From: Haloarcula sebkhae
GTDB taxonomy: Archaea; Halobacteriota; Halobacteria; Halobacteriales; Haloarculaceae
Reading direction: 5' to 3'
Length of the DNA: 64,000 nucleotides
NCBI RefSeq assembly: GCF_014647415.1
Contig: NZ_BMPD01000004.1
Coordinates: forward strand, 327,237 to 391,236
Part shown: in pieces, positions 35,584 to 44,596 of the stretch
Numbering within the stretch: position 1 is the stretch's first letter
Layout: every line of letters starts with the position of its first letter
Made by a program: the position numbers and the translations under genes
The notes under the pieces: model-generated
What the model saw: the letters and a program-made list of their open reading frames with translations, nothing else
Databases searched by the model: none
What the model was told of the DNA's origin: nothing

Positions 35584-36732
35584 ATGGTTGACAAGAAACA
35601 TACCAAATCGAGACGGGAGCTACTGACAGCACTTGGGGCAGCAGGAATTACCGGGCTCGCGGGTTGTAGTGGTGGTGACGGGAGTGGTGGCGAGGCGGCC
35701 ACCGACACCGCCGATGGCGGGGCTGCCGACGGTACTGCGACCGGCAGTGATGGCGGGTCCGGAACGGATTCCGTCACCGCTGCCTGGGTGTACAATTCGG
35801 AGGTCGGCGACCTCGGTTGGTCCTGGGCCCACAACGAAGGGCGGAAGGCGGTCGCAGTGGAGTACGACTGGCTGGAGACGGAGTACACAGAGGCTGTCGC
35901 CCCCGCTGATTCCGAGCGGGTATTCGAACAGTACGCGCAGGGAGACGCCGATATCATCTTCGGCTGTACGTTCGAGTATCAGGACCCAATGGCGTCGGTG
36001 GCGGAGCAGTACCCCGATACGTACTTCGAACACAACACCGGCTACCTGACGATGGAGAACATGGGGCGATACATGGGGCGGATCTATCAGCCCCGGTACC
36101 TCGCCGGGCAAGCAGCCGGGACCGTAACGGAGACAGACACGCTAGGATACGTAGCGGCCTTCCCGATCCCGGAAGTCATCCGTGGCATCAACGCCTACGC
36201 GCTCGGGGCCGCGTCTGTCAACGACAGCGCGACGCTGAAAGTCAGATGGACGAACTCCTGGTTCGACCCGCCGACCGAGAGCGAGGCGGCGAACGCCCTG
36301 CTGGACGAGGATGTCGACGTGATGGCCCAGCATCAGGACTCCCCCGCCGCACTCCGTGCAGCCGCCGATGCGGGTATCTGGGCGACCGGCTACGACGCGC
36401 CGATGGGCGACATTGCCGGCGAGAACTATCTCACGTCGCCGATCTGGCACTGGGAGGAGTTCTATGGGCCGACTATCGAATCTGTCAGGGACGGCACCTG
36501 GGAATCCGACGCGTACTGGGGAGGCATCGAGTCGGGCATCTGTAGTCTGGACGACTGGGGGCCTGAAGTCCCCCAGGAAGCAAAAGACACCGTTTCGGAG
36601 GCGCGGTCGGCGATGCTCGACGGCGACCTCGATGTCTGGACCGGTTCGGCGTTTGAGGGCGAGGGCGACGAGTTCCTCTTCCAGGAGATGAGTAGCTACG
36701 TCGACGCCGTCGAGGGCGAGGTCCCGAGCTGA
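35584..36732 (+). CDS. BMP-family (nucleoside-binding) lipoprotein 1
   Basis: 382 residues. Tat signal and lipobox: SRRELLTALGAAGITGLAGC, followed by a Gly/Asp/Thr-rich tether of about 40 residues. The body is a BMP/PnrA-type periplasmic-binding protein: TAAWVYNSEVGDLGWSWAHNEG, FGCTFEYQDPM, GRIYQPRYLAGQAAG, YVAAFPIPEVIRGINAYALG, ATGYDAPM, and YLTSPIWHWEEFY. BMP proteins bind purine nucleosides or related ligands outside the membrane. A second closely related copy follows in tandem. Confidence 0.9.
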   Translation: MVDKKHTKSRRELLTALGAAGITGLAGCSGGDGSGGEAATDTADGGAADGTATGSDGGSGTDSVTAAWVYNSEVGDLGWSWAHNEGRKAVAVEYDWLETEYTEAVAPADSERVFEQYAQGDADIIFGCTFEYQDPMASVAEQYPDTYFEHNTGYLTMENMGRYMGRIYQPRYLAGQAAGTVTETDTLGYVAAFPIPEVIRGINAYALGAASVNDSATLKVRWTNSWFDPPTESEAANALLDEDVDVMAQHQDSPAALRAAADAGIWATGYDAPMGDIAGENYLTSPIWHWEEFYGPTIESVRDGTWESDAYWGGIESGICSLDDWGPEVPQEAKDTVSEARSAMLDGDLDVWTGSAFEGEGDEFLFQEMSSYVDAVEGEVPS

Positions 36733-36927
36733 CCCCGCCACCGGTCTTCGACTACAGTAATCGCCTGTGTGTTGCTGTGGCTCCCGGGAGAATATAACAA
36801 CGTTCGTAGTATTATTGAGGTATGAATGGGAATTCCGACTAATTTTGTTCCAATGTATTCCTTCGCTGCAAGGTCAAGAATGGTATCGCTTAAGTAGGAG
36901 TTTCCGCTACCTCTACCCAGTTCAGTA

Positions 36928-38043
36928 ATGGTGAATACCAACCGAACGATATCGCGGCGGGAGATGCTGGGTGCGCTTGGGGCGACAGGAGTAACCGCAC
37001 TAGCCGGCTGTAGTGGCGGGAGCGACGACACAAACACGGCTGACGGCACGGCGACCGGCGAGAGTGGCTCCGGGTCCGACTCCGTCACCGCTGCCTGGGT
37101 GTACATCTCAGAGGTGGGCGACCTCGGGTGGTCCCACGCCCACGACGAGGGGCGAAAGGCGGTCGACAAAAAGTACGACTGGCTGGAAACCGAGTACACG
37201 GAAGCTGTCGCGCCGGAGGACTCGGAACGCGTGTTCGAGCAGTACGCACAGGGTGACGCCGACATCGTCTTCGGGACGACGTTCAACTACCAGGACCCGA
37301 TGTTCAACATTGCGGAACAGTACCCAGACACGTACTTCGAGCACGCGACCGGCTATCGGACCCGAGAGAACATGGGCCGGTACATGGGTCGGATCTACCA
37401 GCCCCGGTATCTCGCCGGCCAGGCAGCTGGGATGGTGACCGAGAACAACACGATTGGCTACGTCGCCGCTTTCCCAATCCCCGAAGTTATCCGCTCGATC
37501 AACGCCATGGCACTCGGCGCGCGGTCGGTGAACCCGGACGCGACGTTCAAAATCCGGTGGGTCAACGCGTGGTTCGACCCACAGACCTCGAAGCAGGCAG
37601 CCAACTCACTCATCGATGATGGCTGTGACGTTATCTCACAGGAGCAGGACTCCCCTGCACCGGTCAAGGCTGCAAACGAGGCAGACGTGTGGGCCTCCGG
37701 CTACAACGCGCCGATGGGCGAGTTCGGCGGCGACAACTACCTCATCTCCCCGGTGTGGAACTGGGAAGAGGTGTACGACCCGACCATTTCGGCGGTTCGG
37801 GACGGGACCTGGGAATCCGATGCCTTCTGGGGCGGCATGGAGACGAACCTCCCAACGCTCGACGAGTGGGGGCCGGAGGTCCCGCAGGAGGTCAAAGACA
37901 CCGTCGCCGAGACAGAAGAGAAAATCGTCAACGGCGAACTCGACGTCTGGGCCGGTTCGACGCTCGAGGACAAGAGCGACGAGTTCCTGTTCCAAGAGAT
38001 GAACAGTTTCGTCAACGCCGTCGACGCCGAAGTATCGGAGTAG
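36928..38043 (+). CDS. BMP-family (nucleoside-binding) lipoprotein 2, tandem paralogue
   Basis: 371 residues, alignable along its whole length with the protein at 35584. Lipobox: SRREMLGALGATGVTALAGC. Ligand-region differences include WVYISEVGDLGWSHAHDEG, FGTTFNYQDPM, GYNAPMGEFG and YLISPVWNWEE, so the copies may bind different purines while sharing one importer. It has its own upstream region of 195 nt with a TATA-like CTTAAGTAG, so separate control is possible. Confidence 0.9.
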   Translation: MVNTNRTISRREMLGALGATGVTALAGCSGGSDDTNTADGTATGESGSGSDSVTAAWVYISEVGDLGWSHAHDEGRKAVDKKYDWLETEYTEAVAPEDSERVFEQYAQGDADIVFGTTFNYQDPMFNIAEQYPDTYFEHATGYRTRENMGRYMGRIYQPRYLAGQAAGMVTENNTIGYVAAFPIPEVIRSINAMALGARSVNPDATFKIRWVNAWFDPQTSKQAANSLIDDGCDVISQEQDSPAPVKAANEADVWASGYNAPMGEFGGDNYLISPVWNWEEVYDPTISAVRDGTWESDAFWGGMETNLPTLDEWGPEVPQEVKDTVAETEEKIVNGELDVWAGSTLEDKSDEFLFQEMNSFVNAVDAEVSE

Positions 38044-38151
38044 AACGGCCCAGGTTCACCGTTCGTTTCCGCCCCGATACTGTCCCGCCGGTAGCGAGCA
38101 GTCGGATAGGCGAGTCCCCGGATAGTTGGTCAGAGCGGGCAAGCCAACTAA

Positions 38152-39867
38152 TCAACCGTTCGCAGCGCGGTCCAGTTCGGGACGGGTCGCACCGCCCCAC
38201 TCCTCGTACGAGCGAAGCACGTCGCCGTTTCGCTCGCCGGTCAGTTCGCCGTCCCGAACAGCTATCTCGCCGCCGACGAGGACGTACTCCATCCCGTCGG
38301 AGAACTGGAACGGGTTCTCGTAGGTCGCGTTCGCCGACACCGAATCGAGGTCGAAGACCACGAGGTCCGCGATGTATCCCTCGTGGACGTAGCCGCGGTC
38401 CCTGAGGCCGAGGATATCAGCCGGGTTGCCTGCGGCTTTGTACGCCAGCAGTTCCGGCGAGAGCACGTTCCGTTCTCGGACGTAGCGTTCGAGAATGCGA
38501 CTGAACGCGCCGATAGCCCGCGGATGAGGCTTTCCGCCGAAGATGCCGTCCGTACAGAACGTGCCGCGGTCGTCCGCGAGAAACCGCTCGATGTCTTCCT
38601 CGGCCATCACGAAGTCGGCCATCGTCACGTCCAGTTCCTCCGCGACGAGCAGTTCACACATCGCGTCGACCGGCTCGCGGCCCATCTCGGCGGCGATGTC
38701 CGCGATGGTGTCGCCCTGATAGCGGCCACTCCCAGTCCGCGTGATGAGGATATTGTCCCACGACCCGGCGGCGTAGGCGAGGTTCTCCCACTCACCCGGC
38801 TGAGAGATGTCAGTGGCGATACGGTCGCGAACTGCCGCGGAGTTCAGACGGTGACGGATGTCCTCTGAGTCGCCCTGCCGTGCCCACGGCGGCAACAGCG
38901 CGGTGAGCATCGTCGACCCGGCTGTGTATGGATACTGGTCGAAGGTGACCCGTTGCCTCCTGTCGCCGGCGTCGTCGAACAGGTCGAGCACGGCCTCGGA
39001 ATCTCCCCAGTTCTGTTGACCGCCAACTTTGAGATGGGAGACGTGGGCGTGACAGCCGCCACGCTGACAGATGTCGAGGTACCGGTCGATGGATTCGACC
39101 ACGCGATCCGTCTCGTTCCAGACGTGAGAGATCATGAACGAGTCGCGCTTGGCGAGGGTGTCCGCAAGCGCCACCAGTTCATCGTCGCGAGCGTACGAAC
39201 TCGGCGGATATATCATTCCCTTCGACATACCGAACGCGCCTTCTTCCAGCGCTACTTCGAGTTCCTGTCGGATTGCATCTAATTCACCGGGCGCTGTGTC
39301 GTGGTCGGACGTTGGTCTGTCCAGTCGTTGACCGGTGACTGGCCCGGCGGCGACGACGTGTTCGCCGCTGAGTGGGCGGTCCTCGAACCCGGCCAGCATC
39401 GACCTGATGTTGCCGTGTGGGGCGTAGTACGCGCAGTTGACAGCTGGGTCAGCGGATTCAAGCGCCTCGAGATAGCCGGAAACGGTGTGCCACGGCCACG
39501 TTTCGCCGAGCGTGCCATCGAGTGATTTGACCCGTTCCGCCCACTCGTCAGTGAGGTTCGGCGGCACCGGGGCGACGCTGACCCCGTCCTGGCCGAGGAC
39601 TTCCGTCGTGATTCCCTGCGTCAGTTTCTCCTTGGCACTGGGATTCTCGAAAAGCCGCAGCTCCGAATGCGCATGCATATCGATGAATCCCGGCGCGAGA
39701 TACGACCCGTCGAGATCGATAACGCGGTCGGCGTCGAGCGGGGCCTCGCTGATGGCATCGATTCGACCGTCGGCGACACGCACGCTCGCAGTGAACGGAG
39801 GGCGACCGCTCCCGTCCAGCACCCGCGCGTCTCTGAACGCGATGGACGCGGCACTCGGCTCAGTCAT
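38152..39867 (-). CDS. N-acyl-D-amino-acid deacylase-family amidohydrolase
   Basis: 571 residues from ATG 39867 (MTEPSAASIAFRDARVLDGS); the frame continues to 39945 but that segment overlaps the promoter element of the divergent gene. D-aminoacylase features: GFIDMHAHSELRLFENPSA (about residues 64-82), TTEVLGQDGVS, ALEEGAFGMSKGMIYPPSSYA, ISHVWNE, AHVSHLKVGG, and FCTDGIFGGKPHPRAIG. Cleaves N-acyl or N-carbamoyl groups from D-amino acids or related amides. In this setting it may process amides released after ring opening. Divergent from the M20 hydrolase gene, sharing the promoter region that carries the 39941 element. Confidence 0.85.
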   Translation of the reverse strand: MTEPSAASIAFRDARVLDGSGRPPFTASVRVADGRIDAISEAPLDADRVIDLDGSYLAPGFIDMHAHSELRLFENPSAKEKLTQGITTEVLGQDGVSVAPVPPNLTDEWAERVKSLDGTLGETWPWHTVSGYLEALESADPAVNCAYYAPHGNIRSMLAGFEDRPLSGEHVVAAGPVTGQRLDRPTSDHDTAPGELDAIRQELEVALEEGAFGMSKGMIYPPSSYARDDELVALADTLAKRDSFMISHVWNETDRVVESIDRYLDICQRGGCHAHVSHLKVGGQQNWGDSEAVLDLFDDAGDRRQRVTFDQYPYTAGSTMLTALLPPWARQGDSEDIRHRLNSAAVRDRIATDISQPGEWENLAYAAGSWDNILITRTGSGRYQGDTIADIAAEMGREPVDAMCELLVAEELDVTMADFVMAEEDIERFLADDRGTFCTDGIFGGKPHPRAIGAFSRILERYVRERNVLSPELLAYKAAGNPADILGLRDRGYVHEGYIADLVVFDLDSVSANATYENPFQFSDGMEYVLVGGEIAVRDGELTGERNGDVLRSYEEWGGATRPELDRAANG

Positions 39868-39940
39868 GTCTGCCGACTCGCGGAACGGTCGTTTGGCTCT
39901 TTCGGTGGTCTCAACCGTGTGTGACAGCGGGCGAGCGCGT

Positions 39941-39968
39941 GCCACACATGTCTGTCAGCCTGTGTGGC
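39941..39968. promoter_or_regulatory. GCCACACA/TGTGTGGC perfect inverted repeat before the M20 hydrolase gene
   Basis: GCCACACA (39941-39948) and TGTGTGGC (39961-39968) form a perfect 8-bp inverted repeat with a 12-bp spacer. It ends 48 nt before ATG 40016, with TATA-like ATCTTCAAG between. It may also act on the divergent deacylase gene. Clearest example of the island element. Confidence 0.65.
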
Positions 39969-40015
39969 GCTACCCCGACGCAATCTTCAAGACGACACCG
40001 CGGAACAGCTACCCA

Positions 40016-41248
40016 ATGCCATCCGTCAGTCTTGATAGCGAGCGGTTCAGACGGCGTTTCGATACGTTCAACAAGATCGGCGCGACGGAACGGGGCGGCG
40101 TCAACAGGCCGAGCCTGTCCGACGAGAACAAGGCAGCCCGCGACACACTGGTCGAGTGGTTCCGCGAGGCCGGGCTGGAGGTCCGTATCGACGCGATGGG
40201 CAATATCTTCGGTCGCCGAGACGGGACAGAGGGCGACGCCACGCCGGTGCTGTTCGGGTCACACATCGACAGCCAGTACAACGGCGGTCGGTACGACGGC
40301 GTTATCGGCGTCCTCGGGGGGCTGGAGGTCATCGAGGCATTCAATGACGCCGGCGTGACGACCGAGCGCCCGCTAGAAGTCGTCGCCTGGAGCAACGAGG
40401 AGGGCGTCCGTTTTCAGCCGGATATGCTCGGCAGCGGTGTCTACTGTGATATTTTCGACCTCAACTACGCGTACGAGCGCGAGGACAAGGAGGGCAGGCG
40501 GTTCGGCGACGAACTCGAACGCATCGGCTACAAGGGGGATGTTCCCTGCGAAACCGACGACATCCACTGCTACTTCGAGATGCACGTCGAGCAGGGGCCG
40601 TTTCTCGAACAGCAGGACATCCCAGTCGCCGCTGTCGAAGGCGTGTTCGGCTTTTCCTGGCTGAACGTCACCTTCGAGGGCCAAGCGAACCATGCCGGGC
40701 CGACGCCGATGGATATGCGTCACGACGCCTTCGTGGCGACGGCGGACGTAACGCGCGCGGTCCGTCGGATCACAGCGACCGAAGGAACGGACCTCGTTGG
40801 GACGGTCGGCAGCGTCGACGTGTGGCCGAACGCTATCAACGTCATCCCCGAGACGGTGGAGTTCACGCTCGATTTCCGCTCGTACGACGACGCCGTGGTC
40901 GATGCAGCCGTCGAACAGATCAGGGAAGGGGTCGCCCACGCCGCTGAACGCGAAGGGCTCGAATACGAGATCGAGGAGATAATGCGAGTCGACGCGGACC
41001 CGTTCGATCAGGACTGCATAGACACGGTTGTCGAAGCCGCCGAGACGGTCGGCTGTGAGTACACGCGGCTGGTCAGCGGCGCGGGCCACGACGCCAACTA
41101 CCTCAACAAGATAGCCCCGACGAGCATGATTTTCGTCCCGAGCGTCGACGGGATCAGCCATCGCGAGAGCGAGTTCACTGAATGGGACGACATCGTCACC
41201 GGGACTGAGGTACTGCTGAACGCGGTGCAGGAGAAGGCTGCCGAGTAA
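40016..41248 (+). CDS. M20-family N-carbamoyl-amino-acid hydrolase/allantoate amidohydrolase
   Basis: 410 residues from ATG 40016, about 27 nt after a TATA-like box. Di-metal M20 motifs: GSHIDSQYNGGRYDG (about residues 82-96), WSNEEGVRF, HVEQGPFLE, the dimer-domain block GQANHAGPTPMDMRHDA (about residue 222), and GAGHDANYL, PSVDGISH near the end. Family members hydrolyse N-carbamoyl-L-amino acids, allantoate or ureidoglycolate with release of CO2 and ammonia. It logically follows the hydantoinase-type enzyme at 25984. Exact substrate unresolved. Confidence 0.9.
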   Translation: MPSVSLDSERFRRRFDTFNKIGATERGGVNRPSLSDENKAARDTLVEWFREAGLEVRIDAMGNIFGRRDGTEGDATPVLFGSHIDSQYNGGRYDGVIGVLGGLEVIEAFNDAGVTTERPLEVVAWSNEEGVRFQPDMLGSGVYCDIFDLNYAYEREDKEGRRFGDELERIGYKGDVPCETDDIHCYFEMHVEQGPFLEQQDIPVAAVEGVFGFSWLNVTFEGQANHAGPTPMDMRHDAFVATADVTRAVRRITATEGTDLVGTVGSVDVWPNAINVIPETVEFTLDFRSYDDAVVDAAVEQIREGVAHAAEREGLEYEIEEIMRVDADPFDQDCIDTVVEAAETVGCEYTRLVSGAGHDANYLNKIAPTSMIFVPSVDGISHRESEFTEWDDIVTGTEVLLNAVQEKAAE

Positions 41249-41283
41249 CCAGGCTCGTTCGCAGGGAGTATCTGTCACAGATT

Positions 41284-41322
41284 TGGCACACGCCACACAT
41301 CGACTGGTACGTCTGTCGTGGC
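41284..41322. promoter_or_regulatory. GCCACACA-containing element upstream of the first Mo-hydroxylase operon
   Basis: GGCACAC then GCCACACA (41292-41299) pairs with GTGGC (41318-41322), followed by TGTGTCAGCC. It lies about 135 nt before ATG 41458, farther than in the other promoters. TTGCGATCAG at about 41378 is another motif shared with upstream regions at 28794 and 57704. Confidence 0.45.
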
Positions 41323-41457
41323 TGTGTCAGCCGGTTGTCGTGTGGTGGGACGTGCCCGTGACTTTCGCTGGCAACATTGCGATCAGACACCTGTGAAGCA
41401 TACATATATCAGAGAGTGCTGTACAGTTGTTCACTAAGAGGCGTGTGTGCGTATCGC

Positions 41458-42036
41458 ATGCCGAAAACTGGAGGGAACGCTGTGGATATCGAACTCACGA
41501 TCAACGGCGAGCGGACGACAGTCGAAGCCGGGTCGGCGGATGACCTGGCGACGGTATTGAGACAGCACGGCTACATCGGCGTGAAATGTGGCTGCGACGG
41601 CGGAACCTGCGGTGCATCGAAGGTATTCATCGACGGTGAAGTTCGGATGGCTTGCGGGATGGCGGCGACAGACGCCGACGGGAGTGAGATACGGACCGTT
41701 GCGGCGCTCGGGACACAGGCCGACCTGCACCCGGTCCAGCAAGCGTTCGTGGACAACTTCGCAGTCCAGTGCGGGTTCTGTATCCCGGGGATGGTGATCC
41801 AGGCAGTGGCACTGCTGGATTCGAACCCCGACCCGACAGAACAGGAGGTCCGGGAGGCGCTAGACGACAACGTCTGTCGCTGCACCGGGTACCAGAAGCC
41901 GGTCGAAGCCGTTCTGGACGCGGCGGGTCGGATGCAGGGCGAGCAGTCGGTCGCCGCGGACGGCGGCCGCCCGGTCACTGTGCCGCCGCACGGGGACGAG
42001 TCGACCAGTTGCTGTGGAGGTGGCTGCGATGAGTAA
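41458..42036 (+). CDS. Molybdenum hydroxylase [2Fe-2S] subunit 1, variant ligand set
   Basis: 192 residues from ATG 41458 (MPKTGGNAVDIELTINGER). The C-terminal helical [2Fe-2S] domain is canonical: QCGFCIPGM (about residues 103-111) and CRCTGYQKPVEA. In the N-terminal plant-ferredoxin-like domain the usual CxxxxCxxC pattern is altered: it reads KCGCDGGTCGASKV, so the third cysteine is serine while an extra cysteine precedes the first. The last cysteine (RMAC) is present. The C-terminus ends in a cysteine-rich tail, SCCGGGCDE. Transfers electrons from the Mo subunit encoded next, whose start overlaps this gene by 8 nt. Confidence 0.9.
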   Translation: MPKTGGNAVDIELTINGERTTVEAGSADDLATVLRQHGYIGVKCGCDGGTCGASKVFIDGEVRMACGMAATDADGSEIRTVAALGTQADLHPVQQAFVDNFAVQCGFCIPGMVIQAVALLDSNPDPTEQEVREALDDNVCRCTGYQKPVEAVLDAAGRMQGEQSVAADGGRPVTVPPHGDESTSCCGGGCDE

Positions 42037-44479
42037 CGATGACGAGACACCCAAGGCCGATGGGGGTACGGCCTCGCAGTCAGAGACTGTCGAAGACGGA
42101 CGCTCCGAGGAACACCCGCTCGAATGGGACGAGCCAGAGAACAACGACAAGGCCCCCGACGAACGCGACAGCGTCTCCCACCGGACGGAGAAGTACGACG
42201 ACCGAAAGCTCGTCACCGGGCAAGCGAAGTACACCGCCGACTACGAGGAACGGTATCCCGACCTCGCGTACGCGGCAGTTGTCCGGAGCGACATCCCACA
42301 CGGCCACGTGACCGATATCGACACGAGCGCGGCCGAGGCGATGGACGGCGTTGACGCGGTCCTGACACCCGAATCCGACGCAGTGCCGGACACGAAATAC
42401 ACCAGCGCCGGACAGTCTTACCCCGAGCCAAGCCCGTGGGACATGCACGTGCTGAACAAGCACGTCCGCTACATCGGCGACCCGATTGCCGCCGTCGCAG
42501 CCGAAGACCGGGCGACCGCGACCGCCGCTGTCGAGGCCATCGAGGTGTCGTACGAGGAGTACGACTACGTCACCGACCCGGAGGACGCCTTCGACGAAGA
42601 CGCGCCGCAGTTGTTCGAGGGCAGCGAGGTCGAGAACGAGATCGTCGGCCACGACTACGACTGCAACCGGATGGCCCATATCGGGGGCGAACTTGGCGAT
42701 GTAGATGCAGCACTCGATGGCCACACGCACGTCCATGAGACCGAGTGGGAGACGATCCGGCAGTCCCACGCCAACGTCGAGAAACACACCTCGCTGGCCT
42801 ACACGAACGAGGACGACCGCCACGTCCTCATTACCAGCACGCAGGTGCCCAACCACACCCGGAGACAGCTTGCCCACCTGTTCGATATCCCGATCCGCGA
42901 CATCCGTGTGACCAAGCCCCGCGTTGGCGGCGGTTTCGGCGGGAAACAGGCGATGGTCGTCGAGCCGATTCCGCTCGCGCTCTCGCTCGCCACCGACCGC
43001 CCGGTCCTGTACGAGGCCAGCCGCGAGGAGGAATTCTACGCGATGCGCTCGCGCCATCCGATGAAGGTCAAAGCGAGGACAGCCGTCACCGACGACGGCG
43101 ACATCGAGGCCATCGACATCTACGCGCTGTCGAACACCGGCGCGTACGGCAGCCACGGCATGACTGTCGCGGGCAACGTCGGGAGCAAGCCGATGCCGCT
43201 GTACTCGAAGGTTCCCAACGCCCGCTTCGAGGCCGATATCGTCCATACGAACACGCCACAGACCGGTGCGATGCGGGGGTACGGCGCACCACAGGGTACG
43301 CTCGCACTGGAGGGACATCTCGATGAGGTCGCTCGCGACCTTGGTCTCGATCCCATCGAATTCCGGCGGCGACACCACATGGAAGTCGGCGACCTCGACG
43401 AGATCGCGGGGATGATGGGCGGGGAGGGGGCGAACCGCCGTATCCGCTCGTGTGGCCTCGACGAGTGCATCGAGCGCGGAAAGGACGCCATCGGCTACGA
43501 CGACCTCGAACAGCCCGACGAGGACCACCTGCACCGCGGCATCGGGATGGCGCTGTCAGCACAGGGGACCGGCGTCGCCGGCGACGAACTCGGGGCCGCC
43601 CAGATAATGATGAACGAGGACGGGAGCTTCCACCTGCAGGTCGGCGGCGTCGACATTGGGACAGGCGCTGACACGGCGTTCCTCCAGATCGCCGCCGAAG
43701 TACTGGGCTGTGACGAGGACGACATAATCGTCAAATCCTCCGATACGGATGTAACGCCCTTCGACTACGGCGCGTACGCCTCCTCGACGACGTACATCAG
43801 CGGCATGGCGGTCAAGAAGGCTGCAGAAGACGCAAAGGCGCGGATTCTCGACTGGGGAGCAAAGCTATTAGACGAGCCGGTCGGTGATCTGGAAACCGGC
43901 GACGGAACGGTGTACAGCGAGACCAGCGGCGATTCGGTCACGCTCGAAGACATCGGCTATGAGGCCGCGTACGGCGACGACGAGCGCGAACACATCCTGG
44001 GGAAGGGGACCCACTGCACCGAGGAGAGCCCCCCGCCGTTCGCTGCCCAGTTCGCTGACGTAACGGTCGACGAGACAACCGGCGAGTTCGAGGTCCACAA
44101 ACTGGTCGTCGCAGTCGACTGCGGCGTCGCCATCAACCCCGGCATGGCCGAGGGGCAGATCGAGGGCGCGAATCATATGAGCTACGAGATGGCCGTCAGT
44201 GACGGTATCACACTCGACGAGAAGGGCCGGGCGGAAGTAGCTGACTTCGACGAGTACGGACTGCCGTCGGCGACCGAGACGCCGCCCATCGAGTCGATTC
44301 TGGTCGAGACACACGAACCGACCGGTCCGTTTGGCGCAAAATCGGTCGCCGAAGTCCCGACGAACACAGTCCCGCCGGCACTGTCAAACGCCGTCCGGGA
44401 TGCCGTCGGCGTCCGCATCCGGGAGATGCCCATCACCGCCGAGAAAATCAAGACAAAACTGGACGAGCGTGAAACCTGA
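42029..44479 (+). CDS. Xanthine-dehydrogenase-family molybdopterin subunit 1 (XdhD-like, candidate selenium-dependent)
   Basis: 816 residues from ATG 42029, with Shine-Dalgarno-like GGAGGTG 8 nt upstream inside the Fe-S gene. A polar N-terminus of about 55 residues precedes the aldehyde-oxidase/XDH hammerhead domain (VTGQAKYTADY). Cofactor motifs: GGGFGGK (about residues 300-306), RGYGAPQG (about 415), GGVDIGTGADT (about 538) and GPFGAKSVAEVP with the catalytic glutamate (about 766). The GTG triplet replaces the GQG of bovine-type xanthine oxidase, and FDYGAYASSTTYISG follows, both resembling E. coli XdhD. Probably hydroxylates a purine or N-heterocycle. Selenium dependence is inferred from the neighbouring maturation genes. 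Confidence 0.92.
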   Translation: MSNDDETPKADGGTASQSETVEDGRSEEHPLEWDEPENNDKAPDERDSVSHRTEKYDDRKLVTGQAKYTADYEERYPDLAYAAVVRSDIPHGHVTDIDTSAAEAMDGVDAVLTPESDAVPDTKYTSAGQSYPEPSPWDMHVLNKHVRYIGDPIAAVAAEDRATATAAVEAIEVSYEEYDYVTDPEDAFDEDAPQLFEGSEVENEIVGHDYDCNRMAHIGGELGDVDAALDGHTHVHETEWETIRQSHANVEKHTSLAYTNEDDRHVLITSTQVPNHTRRQLAHLFDIPIRDIRVTKPRVGGGFGGKQAMVVEPIPLALSLATDRPVLYEASREEEFYAMRSRHPMKVKARTAVTDDGDIEAIDIYALSNTGAYGSHGMTVAGNVGSKPMPLYSKVPNARFEADIVHTNTPQTGAMRGYGAPQGTLALEGHLDEVARDLGLDPIEFRRRHHMEVGDLDEIAGMMGGEGANRRIRSCGLDECIERGKDAIGYDDLEQPDEDHLHRGIGMALSAQGTGVAGDELGAAQIMMNEDGSFHLQVGGVDIGTGADTAFLQIAAEVLGCDEDDIIVKSSDTDVTPFDYGAYASSTTYISGMAVKKAAEDAKARILDWGAKLLDEPVGDLETGDGTVYSETSGDSVTLEDIGYEAAYGDDEREHILGKGTHCTEESPPPFAAQFADVTVDETTGEFEVHKLVVAVDCGVAINPGMAEGQIEGANHMSYEMAVSDGITLDEKGRAEVADFDEYGLPSATETPPIESILVETHEPTGPFGAKSVAEVPTNTVPPALSNAVRDAVGVRIREMPITAEKIKTKLDERET

Positions 44480-44596
44480 ATCGGATCGCGTGGACAGCCA
44501 TGGCTACAGTGCCGGTGTGTCGGCGTGCCATATCACAAATCCGCGATAGCTATTTACCGTTCTGTTCGTCATGTACCTGACATAGCCAGCGAGCTG

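Noticed and set aside
42080..43534. 484-codon minus-strand open frame across the first Mo subunit
   Set aside because: Antisense shadow of a well-supported molybdopterin subunit. Its valine/arginine/histidine-rich sequence shows no family pattern.
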